A stretch of 64,000 nt of DNA from Streptomyces sp. CG4 (GTDB taxonomy: Bacteria > Actinomycetota > Actinomycetes > Streptomycetales > Streptomycetaceae). Below, one piece after another: positions 31,403-41,079 of this stretch; position 1 is the first letter of the stretch; every line of letters begins with the position of its first letter. The stretch lies in the NCBI RefSeq assembly GCF_041080655.1, contig NZ_CP163525.1, positions 9,362,001-9,426,000 on the forward strand. Reading direction: 5' to 3'. Position numbers and translations under genes: made by a program. The notes beneath the pieces were generated by a model. That model did not search any database. It was not told where the DNA came from and saw only the letters and a program-made list of their open reading frames with translations.

Positions 31403-33664
31403 GTGCTCGGACGACTCCGCAGACTCAGAATGCTCCTCGCCGTTTCCTGCCTGGCTCTCGCGCTCCCCGTGGCCCTGCCCCCGCAGGCCCGGGCAGCCGG
31501 AGAGAACCCGGCGGCCGCCCCGCCCAAGCTGGACGCCACCGTCGGCGGACTCGCGCTCACCGTCCCACCGAGCGGCAACGCCCCCGGCTACGTTCTCGAT
31601 GTGACGACCGCTCAACTGGAACTGTCCACCAGACGCTCCGGCGCATCCGTACTGGTCACCGCGGCCGGCGACGCCGGAGCCCTGCGCTTCCGCCTCGACG
31701 GCAGCTGGCAGCACGCCACCAGGGTCACCGGCTGGACCTGGCGCGGCGGCACCCTGACCCTCACCGCGGACACGACCGCCCAAGGCGCCACCGTGCAGGC
31801 CCGGATCACACCGTCCGCCGACCGCTACGCACTCGACTGGAACGTCAAGGGCGCCGCCCCCGACCGGCTGGGCCTCGCCTACGACCTGAAGTCCGCAGGT
31901 CACTGGTACGGCCAGGGTGAGGCCGAGACCCCACAGGGCGGGCCCGGCACCGACCAGCCGTGGCCGCTCGACAGCGGCGAGGTCGTCCACCCCGCCTTCA
32001 GCCCGTCCTCGTACGACATGATCGATCCCTTCTGGTACACCTCCGGCGCGACCGGACTGCGGGTGGACACCGGGCACGTCATGGACGTGTCGATCAACGG
32101 CGGCAAGGACGGGCTCGCCCGCTTCGACATCGAATCCCCCGATCCCTACAAGGCGACCGTCTTCGTGGAGTCCACCCCGCTGGAGGTCTACCGCGACTAC
32201 GTCGGCATCGTCGGCAAGCCCGCCAAGAGCGACGCGACGTACGAGCAGTACGCCGAGCCGGTGTGGAACTCCTGGGCGCAGTTCTACACCCACGTCGACC
32301 AGACCCGGCTCCTGGACTACGCACAGGACCTGCACGACAACGGCCTGGGCGGTCACACGCTCCAGCTCGACGACAAGTGGGAGTCCGACTACGGGAACAT
32401 GACCTTCGACGCGAAGGCCTACCCGGACCCCAAGGCCATGTCCGACAAGATCCACCGGCTCGGCTTCGACTTCGGCCTCTGGGTCACCCTCTGGATCAAC
32501 CTGGACTCCGACCAGTACCGGTACGCCGCCGACCACGGCTATCTGCTCAAGGACGCGGGAGACACGACGAAGCCGTGCACGGTCACCTGGTGGAACGGCA
32601 CCGCGGGCATCGTCGACCTCGCCAACCCCGAAGCCAAGGCCTGGTACGTCGGACGGCTCCGGAAGCTGATGAGCACCTATGGCGTCGACGGGCTGAAGTT
32701 CGACACCCGCTTCTTCGACGACAAGTGTGCCCCGCACGACGGCTACCAGCCCACCGACTACCAGCGGCTCGGCGCCGAACTCGCCGACGGTTTCGACCTC
32801 CAGGGCGTCGGTATCCGCGTCCACTGGGACACCACCGCCCACCACGCCGGATTCGTCACCCGGCAGGTGGACAAGGGGACCGGCTGGAACTCCCTGCGCG
32901 CCTCCGTCACCCAGAACCTCGCGATCTCCACGATCGGCTACCCCTTCGTCACCACCGACATGATCGGCGGCTCCAGCAGCGAGCCCCCGCCGAGCAAGCA
33001 GGTCCTGGTGCGCTGGGCCCAGTCCGCCGCGCTGCAGCCGCTCATGTACTCCTCCACCTCGCCCGTGGACACCATCGACGTGACGACCGGCAAGAAGGTC
33101 ACCTACGACCGGCAGACCATCGACCTCTACCGCCAGGCGATCGCGCGGCACGAACGGCTCGCGCCCTACATCTGGGACCAGGTCCGGCAGACCCTGAAGA
33201 CCGGCGACCCGATCATGCGTCCGCTGTTCTTCGACTTCCCGCGGGACCCGGCGGCCTACACGGTCACCGACGAGTGGATGCTCGGCCCGGCCGTCCTCGC
33301 CGCCCCACAGCTCACCGACCGCGCCACGCGCACCGTCCATCTCCCGCCCGGCGTCTGGTACGACGTCCACCACGGCACGGTGATCCACGGCCCCAGGACC
33401 CTCCCCGGCTATGCCACCCCGCTCGGCGTCACCCCCGCGTTCGTGAACCTCGGCGCGCGGGGCGCCACCCAGGCCCTGCGGGCGTTGCGAGCCGCCGACG
33501 CCCCCGCCTTGCCCATGCCCATGCCGCTCGCCCAGAAGATCCCTTCCGACAACCAGGTCCGGCCGACCGTCGTGCCCGTCGACGGGCACCCCCGCCCGCA
33601 TCGCCCTGTCCCGCTCCCCGACCTTCCCACGACCGAGAGGCTCCCACGTGTCCGTCAGCCGTAG
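31403..33664 (+). CDS. Secreted glycoside hydrolase family 31
   Basis: The 753-residue protein starts at GTG 31403, seven bases after AAGGAG. A signal peptide (L-L-A-V-S-C-L-A-L-A-L-P, cleavage near A-R-A-A) is followed by a beta-sandwich domain and a barrel with G-H-W-Y-G-Q-G-E, L-Q-L-D-D-K-W, F-G-L-W-V-T-L-W and the nucleophile D434 in V-D-G-L-K-F-D-T-R-F. The late barrel part has P-I-M-R-P-L-F-F-D-F. GH31 includes alpha-glucosidases, alpha-xylosidases and alpha-galactosidases; the exact specificity is not readable here. It overlaps the GH89 gene by 17 nt, so the two probably degrade the same extracellular glycan. Confidence 0.85.
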   Translation: MLGRLRRLRMLLAVSCLALALPVALPPQARAAGENPAAAPPKLDATVGGLALTVPPSGNAPGYVLDVTTAQLELSTRRSGASVLVTAAGDAGALRFRLDGSWQHATRVTGWTWRGGTLTLTADTTAQGATVQARITPSADRYALDWNVKGAAPDRLGLAYDLKSAGHWYGQGEAETPQGGPGTDQPWPLDSGEVVHPAFSPSSYDMIDPFWYTSGATGLRVDTGHVMDVSINGGKDGLARFDIESPDPYKATVFVESTPLEVYRDYVGIVGKPAKSDATYEQYAEPVWNSWAQFYTHVDQTRLLDYAQDLHDNGLGGHTLQLDDKWESDYGNMTFDAKAYPDPKAMSDKIHRLGFDFGLWVTLWINLDSDQYRYAADHGYLLKDAGDTTKPCTVTWWNGTAGIVDLANPEAKAWYVGRLRKLMSTYGVDGLKFDTRFFDDKCAPHDGYQPTDYQRLGAELADGFDLQGVGIRVHWDTTAHHAGFVTRQVDKGTGWNSLRASVTQNLAISTIGYPFVTTDMIGGSSSEPPPSKQVLVRWAQSAALQPLMYSSTSPVDTIDVTTGKKVTYDRQTIDLYRQAIARHERLAPYIWDQVRQTLKTGDPIMRPLFFDFPRDPAAYTVTDEWMLGPAVLAAPQLTDRATRTVHLPPGVWYDVHHGTVIHGPRTLPGYATPLGVTPAFVNLGARGATQALRALRAADAPALPMPMPLAQKIPSDNQVRPTVVPVDGHPRPHRPVPLPDLPTTERLPRVRQP

Positions 33665-36284
33665 ACCGCCCGGCCCAGCGAACGACCGCGATGACGACCA
33701 CGTGCCGTACTCCGCAGGGACGTTCATGGACAGCGACAGTCACGGGGCCGCCGACGTCACCCGCAGAGGCGTTCTCGCGGGCGCGCTCGTCCTCGGCGGC
33801 CTCGCCCTGCCCGGGGGCCCATGGCCGGCGTACGCGGCAGACGACCCGGAACCCGCGGTGGCCGCGCTGCGGAGGCTGCTGCCCGAACACCACGACCAGT
33901 TCACGCTGCGGCCGCTCGCCGCGGACGGCACGGACCGGTTCCGGGTCACCGGTCGCACCGGCCGGATCACCGTCGAGGGCACCAGCCCCGCCGTCCTCCT
34001 CACCGGCGTCCACACCTACCTGCGGCGCACCGTACACGCCTCGGTCTCCTGGACCGGCGACCAGCTCGCGCTGCCCCGCCGGCTTCCCGCTCCCGCCGAT
34101 GAGCTCACCGGGACGGCGAACGTGCCCCACCGATTCGTCCTCAACGACACCGACGAGGGCTACACCGGCCCCTACCGCGACTGGGACACCTGGCAACGCG
34201 AACTGGACGTCCTCGCCGCCCACGGCGTCAACCGCATCCTCGTCTACGTGGGCGCGGACGCCGTGTACTACGACACGTTCCGGCGCTTCCCGTACACGGA
34301 CGCCGAGTTGCGGTCGTGGATCCCGGCCCCGGCCCACCAGCCGTGGTGGCTGCTGCAGAACATGTCGGGCTTCGGCGGCCCGGTCTCGCGCCGGCTCATC
34401 GAGCGGCGGGCGGAGCTGGCGGGGCGGATCGTCGACCGGGTGCGGGAACTGGGCATGACGCCGGTGCTGCCCGGCTACTTCGGCACGGTCCCCGACGACT
34501 TCCCCGCCCGGTACGGCGGGGACGCGGCGGTCGTGGCACAGGGAACCTGGGGCGCCTTCAGACGGCCCGACTGGCTCGACCCGCGCACCACGGCCTTCCG
34601 GGACGTGGCGGCCGCCTTCTACCGCGCCCAGTCGGACCGCTTCGGCGACAGCACGATGTACAAGATGGACCTGCTGCACGAGGGCGGCAACGCCGGCGAC
34701 GTACCGGTGGGCGAGGCCGCCAGGGCCGTCGAGGCGGCTCTGCAGAGGGCACACCCCGGCGCGGTCTGGGCCATCCTCGGCTGGCAGACCAACCCGCCCC
34801 GAGCCCTGCTGGACGCCGTCGACAAGACCCGCATGCTGATCGTCGACGGGCTCTCCGACCGCTTCCCGACGGTCACCGACCGGGAGAGCGACTGGGGCGG
34901 CACTCCCTACGCCTACGGCAGCATCTGGAACTTCGGCGGCCACACCGCGATCGGCGCCAACACCCCCGACTGGGTGGAGTGGTACCCCAAGTGGCGTGAC
35001 AAGAACGGCAGCCGACTGTCCGGGATCGCGGCGATGCCCGAGGCCTCCGACAACAACGCGCCCGCCCTCGCCCTGCTCACCGACCTGGCATGGACGCCCG
35101 GCACGATCGACCTGGACGACTGGTTCGCCGCCCACGCCGTCTCCCGCTACGGCGGCGCGGACCCGCATGCGGCCGCCGCCTGGCGCGCACTCCGCGCCAC
35201 GGCCTACGGCATGCGGCGCACGGACTCCTGGAGCGAGGCCCCGGACGGCGTGTTCGGCGCCCGCCCGAGCCTGACCGCGACCAAAGCCGCCTCCTGGAGC
35301 CCGGAGGCCGCCCGCTACGACACCGTGGCCTTCGACCCGGCACTGAGTGAACTCCTGGAGATCCGGGAGGAGTTGAGAGACAGTCCCGCATACCGGTACG
35401 ACATCGTGGACGTCGCCCGCCAGGTCCTGTCCAACCGCAGCCGTCTCCTGCTCCCGCAGATCAGGGCGGCCCACGACGCGGGCGACGAGACCCTGTTCGG
35501 CACGCTGACCCGCACCTGGCTGTCCTGGATGGACCTGCTGGACGAGCTGCTGTCGACGTCCCGCCCCCACCTGCTGGGCAGCTGGCTGGCCCAGGCGCGG
35601 GCCTGGGGCGCGGACCGCGCCGAGCGGGACCGCCTGGAGTACGACGCCCGGTCGATCCTCACCACCTGGGGCGGCCGGGCCAACAGTGACGAGGGCCTGC
35701 ACGACTACGCCAACCGCGAGTGGGCAGGCCTGGTCGGGGGGCTGTACCGCACGCGCTGGCAGACGTACTTCGACACCCTGTCGTGCGGAAAGGACCCGGC
35801 CACGATCGACTGGTTCGCCCTTGAGGACGCCTGGGCACACGGCCACGAGGCGCATCCGACCGAGCCCCACGGGTCGCCGTACGCCCTGGCCCGCCGGGTG
35901 CGGGACGTCCTCGCGAGCGCCCCCTACCAGTCCACACTGACAGCGGTGGCAGACCGGGGCGCGGTGGCGCGCAACAGCCCGGCCGTCGTGACGCTCGCCC
36001 TCACCCACCGCAACGGGTTCGCGCCGGCACACGAGTTGGCCCTCGCCTTCAAGCTCCCCGCCGGCCTCACCGCGCACCCCCTCGACCCGGTGGAGGCGGC
36101 AACGCTGTCCCCCGGCGAAACACTCACCGCCCGCTTCGAGATCCGTCTCTCCGGGGCCCCGGACACCCGGGGCGGCCGGCTGGTCGCGGTGGCGACCCAG
36201 CGGGACGGCGGCAGGACGGTCGCTCCACTACGGCTGACGACGGCCACCGAAGCCGGCGAGCCGCAGCGCACGGTCACATCTTGA
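33648..36284 (+). CDS. Alpha-N-acetylglucosaminidase (GH89)
   Basis: The protein matches NAGLU/GH89 enzymes, which remove terminal alpha-N-acetylglucosamine. A twin-arginine signal (T-R-R-G-V-L-A-G-A-L-V-L-G-G-L-A) is followed by an N-terminal domain, a barrel and a C-terminal helical domain. The likely catalytic glutamates are E345 in D-L-L-H-E-G-G and E465 in A-M-P-E-A-S-D-N-N. Other family-typical stretches are W-W-L-L-Q-N-M-S-G-F-G and A-I-L-G-W-Q-T-N-P. Start GTG 33648 overlaps the GH31 stop; ATG 33726 gives a more usual signal length and is an alternative. The last 120 residues resemble a beta-sandwich carbohydrate-associated domain. Confidence 0.88.
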   Translation: MSVSRRPPGPANDRDDDHVPYSAGTFMDSDSHGAADVTRRGVLAGALVLGGLALPGGPWPAYAADDPEPAVAALRRLLPEHHDQFTLRPLAADGTDRFRVTGRTGRITVEGTSPAVLLTGVHTYLRRTVHASVSWTGDQLALPRRLPAPADELTGTANVPHRFVLNDTDEGYTGPYRDWDTWQRELDVLAAHGVNRILVYVGADAVYYDTFRRFPYTDAELRSWIPAPAHQPWWLLQNMSGFGGPVSRRLIERRAELAGRIVDRVRELGMTPVLPGYFGTVPDDFPARYGGDAAVVAQGTWGAFRRPDWLDPRTTAFRDVAAAFYRAQSDRFGDSTMYKMDLLHEGGNAGDVPVGEAARAVEAALQRAHPGAVWAILGWQTNPPRALLDAVDKTRMLIVDGLSDRFPTVTDRESDWGGTPYAYGSIWNFGGHTAIGANTPDWVEWYPKWRDKNGSRLSGIAAMPEASDNNAPALALLTDLAWTPGTIDLDDWFAAHAVSRYGGADPHAAAAWRALRATAYGMRRTDSWSEAPDGVFGARPSLTATKAASWSPEAARYDTVAFDPALSELLEIREELRDSPAYRYDIVDVARQVLSNRSRLLLPQIRAAHDAGDETLFGTLTRTWLSWMDLLDELLSTSRPHLLGSWLAQARAWGADRAERDRLEYDARSILTTWGGRANSDEGLHDYANREWAGLVGGLYRTRWQTYFDTLSCGKDPATIDWFALEDAWAHGHEAHPTEPHGSPYALARRVRDVLASAPYQSTLTAVADRGAVARNSPAVVTLALTHRNGFAPAHELALAFKLPAGLTAHPLDPVEAATLSPGETLTARFEIRLSGAPDTRGGRLVAVATQRDGGRTVAPLRLTTATEAGEPQRTVTS

Positions 36285-36541
36285 CTCCGGTCCCGCTCAC
36301 CGCACGAGAGCGCACCAAATCGCGTTCGGTCCCACACGCATCGCCGTTGAGAACGTTCAACCGACCGCGGACGACCGCGCCCTCTGTCACCACTCCAGGG
36401 ACGCACTGGCCGCCGCGATGTACGAGATCGCGGCGGGGCGGGCGCCGCAGGGCGCGCTGGCGGCACCGTGGGAACCTCCTGGTGGCTCCGTGCGTCTGAC
36501 GGGCTGGTACAACGATCACGAAAGGTACTGGTGGACTGAGG

Positions 36542-37189
36542 ATGGCCGTCACGCTGGCCGAGGAGATCATGCTGTTGTCCCTGGACGATGAGTCCGGGGT
36601 GCCGGAGCAGCGGCACGCGGCGGGCTGGGCCGTCGCTGGCGGGATCCTGCTGGACCTGGTTCTCGCCGGGAGGTTGTCCGTCGAGGGCAAGTACCTCGAA
36701 GTGGCGGACAGAACACCGACCGGTGAGCAATTGCTCGATGACCGACTGGTGCTGATTGACTCCTGGCTGGGCGGCCGCGACAAGCGGCGCGTGACGCACT
36801 GGCTGAAAAGGGACCACACCAAGGCCGCCAAGGCGGCTATGGAAAGCCTGTGCGCGCGCGGCGTGGTCGTCGAACAGCAGCACAGGGCCCTCGGGCTGTT
36901 CCCCACACGTCGCTACCCTGAGGCCGACGGCGGGCCCGAGAGGGAGCTGCGGCAACGGCTCCGGGCCGTCGTCCTGGACGGCGCAGCCCCGGACGAGCGC
37001 GCGGCGGGCCTCATCGCCCTGATCCACTCCGCCAAGCTGCACCGCCTGGCATTTCCCGGCGTCCCGCGCAAGGAGGTGGCCGACCGGATGGCAGAGGTCG
37101 CGGACGGCCAGTGGGCGGCCGAGAGCGTTCGCGCCGCGATCCGCAACATGCAGACGGCCATCGCGGCTGCCGCTGTCGCCGGCACGTAG
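36542..37189 (+). CDS. GPP34 (GOLPH3/Vps74-like) family protein
   Basis: The 215-residue protein has the GPP34 pattern of actinomycetes: L-A-E-E-I-M-L-L-S-L-D-D-E-S-G, A-V-A-G-G-I-L-L-D-L-V-L-A-G-R-L, R-V-T-H-W-L, L-F-P-T-R-R-Y-P, then D-E-R-A-A-G-L-I-A-L-I-H-S-A-K-L. In eukaryotes this fold binds phosphatidylinositol-4-phosphate on the Golgi; Streptomyces carries many paralogues, probably membrane- or lipid-associated, of unknown role. ATG 36542 lies right after ACTGAGG. The 257 bp before it contain no recognisable gene. Confidence 0.85.
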   Translation: MAVTLAEEIMLLSLDDESGVPEQRHAAGWAVAGGILLDLVLAGRLSVEGKYLEVADRTPTGEQLLDDRLVLIDSWLGGRDKRRVTHWLKRDHTKAAKAAMESLCARGVVVEQQHRALGLFPTRRYPEADGGPERELRQRLRAVVLDGAAPDERAAGLIALIHSAKLHRLAFPGVPRKEVADRMAEVADGQWAAESVRAAIRNMQTAIAAAAVAGT

Positions 37190-37380
37190 CCGCACGCCAA
37201 GCCCCCGCCGCACACGAGGTGTGGGGCAGCCGGATCGAGCCGTTCCTGTCGGCCGATCCGGTCCATGGCCGACGACGGGCAGGCCGTACGGTCCTCGGTC
37301 CACACCCGATGAGGGCAGGTCAACGGCGCCCGCAAAAAGAGGGGGCCGGGGTCAATGAGGTGGACCATCATGCCTGCCGG

Positions 37381-38355
37381 TCAGGGCAGGGTCCAGAGCC
37401 GGACCGTGACGAGGTAGAAGAGGGCGGCCCAGAAGGCCATCGCCACGACGACGATGCCGAGGCCGCGGAAGTACGTCCTTGCCGCGGGTGCGCCCGGTGG
37501 CGGCCGCAGCCACCGCCCGAGCAGCGGGTTCACGTAGTAGGGCATGGTGAAGAAGCTCATGACGAAACTCGACAGCAGATTGCCCACGAGCAGGCCGATC
37601 CAGAGCGGCATGTGCAGCGGGAACAGAGCGAGCGTCAGCAGTACGACGGTCGGGTAGAGGCCGACCCAGACGGCGAGGGAGGTCCTGGTCTCGGAGGGTG
37701 GCGGTGGTGCCTCCTTGCCGTTGCCCTCGAAGGCGAACCAGCTGCCGAACGAGTTGTCGATCGTGTGCAGTCTGAAATCGCTGAACTTCTCGCCCTCGGC
37801 CAGAACCTCCTGCCGTTGCCGCGACGTCAGCCAGGCGTCGAGGTGCTCGGCGCTGTCGTAGCGGTACAGCGTGGTCCACTCCTCCTGGAGCCCCTCGATG
37901 GGGCGGAAGAGCTCGGTACCGCGAAACCCGTCGAACTTGCTCTCCTCCTCGGTCATGTGGTGCTGCCAGGCGAGGAAGTCGTCTACCTGGTCCGGTTGGA
38001 CACGATGGGTGACCACCACGGTGACCAGCGGATCCAGCGATTGGGTCCCACTGCTGACCACCTGCTGGGTCGCCGGACCGTCGAAGTACTTGGCGCCGGC
38101 GTCGAGATATGTCTGCCTGGTCGCGCTGTTGATCCACGCCTGCAGATGTGCCACCGAGTCGAACCGGTACACGACGACCCAGTCGGGTTGCAGCGGTGTC
38201 GGCGGGGAGACCTCCGCACCGAGGAAACCGGGGTAGTAGGCGGCCGCGGCGTTGAGGTCCTCCTGCCACTTCTGGAACTTCTGCTCCCTCCCGGGCAGGA
38301 CCTTCTGGCCGATGATCGCGGTCGCCGCGGCGGCTACGTTCTTCTGGGTGTTCAT
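37381..38355 (-). CDS. Membrane-anchored double ABM-domain protein
   Basis: The 324-residue protein contains two antibiotic-biosynthesis-monooxygenase-like ferredoxin-fold domains, residues 10-105 (F-Q-K-W-Q-E-D-L-N, W-V-V-V-Y-R-F-D-S) and 110-205 (F-L-A-W-Q-H-H-M, W-T-T-L-Y-R-Y-D-S). Three membrane segments follow between about 228 and 320. These domains often act as cofactor-free oxygenases or heme-degrading enzymes, or bind quinone-like ligands. It is the last gene after the molybdenum hydroxylase, 6 nt downstream, so it may dock that enzyme to the membrane or act on its product. Confidence 0.75.
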   Translation of the reverse strand: MNTQKNVAAAATAIIGQKVLPGREQKFQKWQEDLNAAAAYYPGFLGAEVSPPTPLQPDWVVVYRFDSVAHLQAWINSATRQTYLDAGAKYFDGPATQQVVSSGTQSLDPLVTVVVTHRVQPDQVDDFLAWQHHMTEEESKFDGFRGTELFRPIEGLQEEWTTLYRYDSAEHLDAWLTSRQRQEVLAEGEKFSDFRLHTIDNSFGSWFAFEGNGKEAPPPPSETRTSLAVWVGLYPTVVLLTLALFPLHMPLWIGLLVGNLLSSFVMSFFTMPYYVNPLLGRWLRPPPGAPAARTYFRGLGIVVVAMAFWAALFYLVTVRLWTLP

Positions 38356-38361
38356 GGCGGC

Positions 38362-41079
38362 TCAACCTGTCGACACCGGCTGCTCCGCGGGGAGTCGGCC
38401 GTAAATGCGTTCCGGAGTCAGCGGTAGCGCCCGGTAGCGGACGCCCGTGGCGTCGTGGACCGCGTTCGCGAGCGCGGGGGCCACCGGGTTGATACAGCAC
38501 TCCGCCATCCCCTTCGCCCGCAGGGGCCCGACCGAATCCGCCGAGCCCACCAGGAGAACCTCGGTACGGGGGATGTCGGCGTAGGTGGGGATGTGGTAGT
38601 TCCGGAGGTTCGGATTGACCATGACGCCGTTGTCGTCGACGTGATGGTTCTCGGTCAGCGCGAAGCCGATGCCCTGGGCGACACCGCCCTCTATCTGTCC
38701 CCGGACCTGTGCCGGGTTGATGATGACGCCGGCGTCCGCCGCCTGCACGCTGTACAGGATCCGTATCTCACCCGTCACGCGGTGCACGGCGACCCGGAAC
38801 CCCTGCGTGTTGGAGGTGACGCTCCGGGGCGAGCCGTATGCCTTGCGCGCTGCGGTGAACCGGATGCCACGTGCCCGGGCCAGCGCGACGAGTTCGGCCA
38901 GTGACACCCGCCGGTCCCCGCAGACGACACCGTCGTCATCCATGCTGCACATCACGACGTGGACGCCCGTGTGCGCCGCGGCGAACTCCAGGATGCGGTC
39001 GCGTACGGCATTGGCCGCCCGCAGGACCGCATTGCCCGCCACGAAGAGGCCCGCACTCGCGAAGGCTCCGGTGTCGAATCCCGTGCGGTCGGTGTCGGAC
39101 TGCACGAGACGGATCCGCGACGGTGTCGTGCCCAGCTGGTTGGCCGCGATCTGGACATGGGCCGTGGAGGTTCCCTCCCCGAACTCGACCGTCCCGACGG
39201 CCAGTTCGTAGATGAGATCGTCACCCAGCGTCACCCAGGCCTCCGAGAGGTGTTCCGTCGGGGGCGCGGTCTCGTGCAGGGAACTCGCCACACCGGCTCC
39301 GACGAGCCACTCAGGGCCGGGAGGGGGCTGGCCGGCCGTACGGGCCAGGGCGTCGCCCACCAGGTCGATGCACTTGGCGAGTCCGTCCTCGGTGAAGATC
39401 ACGTCGTCGGGGCCGTCGTGCATGGCGACCAGGGGCTCACCCGGCCGCACGATGTTGCGCCGGCGCAGTTCGAGCGGGTCGATGTGCAGGGCGCGGGCCA
39501 GTTCGTCCATCGCCGACTCCACGGCGAACGCCGGCTGCGTCATCCCGTAACCGCGCAGTGCCCCGCTCGGCACGGTATTCGTGTAGACGGAGTACGCGTC
39601 GTACTTCTTGTTGGGGCAGCGGTAGATCATGACGGCGGCACCGCCCGCGTACACCGTTTCGCCGCCGTGGTTGCCGTAGGCGCCGGTGTTGGACACATTG
39701 CGTACCTGGAACGCGGTGAGCGTTCCGTCGGCCTTCGCGCCGAGCTTGACCGTCAGGGACATCGGATGCCGTGGCGAGGCCGTGGTGAACTCCTCCTCAC
39801 GGGTGTACTCGAGACAGGCGGGCCGGCCGGTGTCCAGGGTGGCGAGCGCGACCAGGTCCTCGGCGATCACCTCCTGTTTGCCGCCGAATCCGCCGCCGAC
39901 GCGCTTGCAGAACACCCTCAGCTGGCCCGGGCGCAGCGCGAACAGGTACGCAAGTTTGTCCTTGGCGATCGACGGTGACTGCGAACTGGTGCGGACGTTC
40001 AGTCGGCCGTCCTCCAGCCAGGCGATCGCACCGTGGGTCTCCAGATGCGCGTGCTGCACTCGCGGTGAGAAGTACGTGCCTTCGTGGATCACGTCGGCCG
40101 CGGCGAATCCCGCGTCGACGTCGCCGATGTGCGAGTGGAGTTCGACGAGGATGTTGTGGACGGGGTCACGGATGAACGGATCGTCGGAGCCGTGCAGCTG
40201 GGGTGCGCCCTCGGCCATGGCCTCCTCGGGGTCGAACACCGCCGGCAGCACGTCGTACGCGACGACGAGCCGCCGGCAGCCCTCCTCCGCGGCCCCGACC
40301 GTGTCGGCGAGGACCGCGGCGACGCGCTGGCCGGCGAAACGGACCGTGTCGTCGAGGACGAAGGTGTCGTCCGGGTCGACCAGGTGGTCGGTGTGGATCG
40401 CCGTGTTGAAGCGTTTACGGGGCACGTCTTCCCAGGTGTAGACCCGGTGCACGCCGGGCACCGCGAGGGCGGCGCTCTTGTCGACCGAGCGGATCCGGGC
40501 GTGCGCGTGGGGTGAGTGCAGCACTTTGAGGTGCAGCATGCCGTCGATGTGCGTGTCCATGGTGAACTCGGCGTGACCCGTCACCACGTCGTGTCCCGCG
40601 GGCGCGCCGACACTCGCCCCGACTGCCTTGCCCGGTGCTGCCGTCTCCACGGCGCTGACGCCCTTCACGGCGTCCTCGATCGCCCGGTATCCGGTGCAGC
40701 GGCAGAGGTTGCCCTTCAACGCCCTTGGCAGATCCGCCTTCTGGTCCTCGGTGAAGGTCGCCGACGTCATGATCATCCCTGCGGTGCAGAAGCCGCACTG
40801 GAAGCCCGGGGCGTCCTCGAACTGCCGCTGCATGGGATGCGGGGCGCCGGGCCGTCCAAGGCCCTCGATGGTGGTCACCTCGCGGCCGTCCGCGCGGAAC
40901 GCGGGGGTGATGCAGCTGTGTACCGGTGTGCTGTCTAGCCACACCGTGCAGGCGCCGCAGTCGCCCGCGTCGCACCCCTTCTTGACGCCGAAGTGGCCGA
41001 GTTCACGCAGGAAGGTGCGCAGGCACTGACCGGGGGATGGGTCGCGGTCGAATGCCTTGCCGTTCACGATGTAGTTCAT
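38362..41079 (-). CDS. Xanthine-dehydrogenase-family subunit: fused 2Fe-2S and molybdopterin domains
   Basis: The 905-residue protein begins with a plant-type 2Fe-2S domain (C-D-A-G-D-C-G-A-C-T) and a second helical 2Fe-2S domain (C-G-F-C-T-A-G and C-R-C-T-G-Y). The molybdopterin-binding subunit follows from about 165 (F-A-G-Q-R-V-A-A-V-L-A, G-G-G-F-G-G-K-Q, G-A-L-R-G-Y-G, G-V-A-Q-G-I-G). The presumed catalytic glutamate lies in the late A-K-G-M-A-E region. In most members these are separate subunits or part of a three-domain chain; here the small and large subunits are fused and FAD is separate. Substrate unknown: probably hydroxylation of an aldehyde or N-heterocycle. Confidence 0.85.
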   Translation of the reverse strand: MNYIVNGKAFDRDPSPGQCLRTFLRELGHFGVKKGCDAGDCGACTVWLDSTPVHSCITPAFRADGREVTTIEGLGRPGAPHPMQRQFEDAPGFQCGFCTAGMIMTSATFTEDQKADLPRALKGNLCRCTGYRAIEDAVKGVSAVETAAPGKAVGASVGAPAGHDVVTGHAEFTMDTHIDGMLHLKVLHSPHAHARIRSVDKSAALAVPGVHRVYTWEDVPRKRFNTAIHTDHLVDPDDTFVLDDTVRFAGQRVAAVLADTVGAAEEGCRRLVVAYDVLPAVFDPEEAMAEGAPQLHGSDDPFIRDPVHNILVELHSHIGDVDAGFAAADVIHEGTYFSPRVQHAHLETHGAIAWLEDGRLNVRTSSQSPSIAKDKLAYLFALRPGQLRVFCKRVGGGFGGKQEVIAEDLVALATLDTGRPACLEYTREEEFTTASPRHPMSLTVKLGAKADGTLTAFQVRNVSNTGAYGNHGGETVYAGGAAVMIYRCPNKKYDAYSVYTNTVPSGALRGYGMTQPAFAVESAMDELARALHIDPLELRRRNIVRPGEPLVAMHDGPDDVIFTEDGLAKCIDLVGDALARTAGQPPPGPEWLVGAGVASSLHETAPPTEHLSEAWVTLGDDLIYELAVGTVEFGEGTSTAHVQIAANQLGTTPSRIRLVQSDTDRTGFDTGAFASAGLFVAGNAVLRAANAVRDRILEFAAAHTGVHVVMCSMDDDGVVCGDRRVSLAELVALARARGIRFTAARKAYGSPRSVTSNTQGFRVAVHRVTGEIRILYSVQAADAGVIINPAQVRGQIEGGVAQGIGFALTENHHVDDNGVMVNPNLRNYHIPTYADIPRTEVLLVGSADSVGPLRAKGMAECCINPVAPALANAVHDATGVRYRALPLTPERIYGRLPAEQPVSTG

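Noticed and set aside
31373..33727. 784-codon minus-strand open frame opposite GH31
   Set aside because: Shadow frame; the GH31 reading has signal peptide and catalytic motifs.
33429..36077. 882-codon minus-strand open frame opposite GH89
   Set aside because: Shadow of the GH89 gene with low-complexity composition and no motifs.
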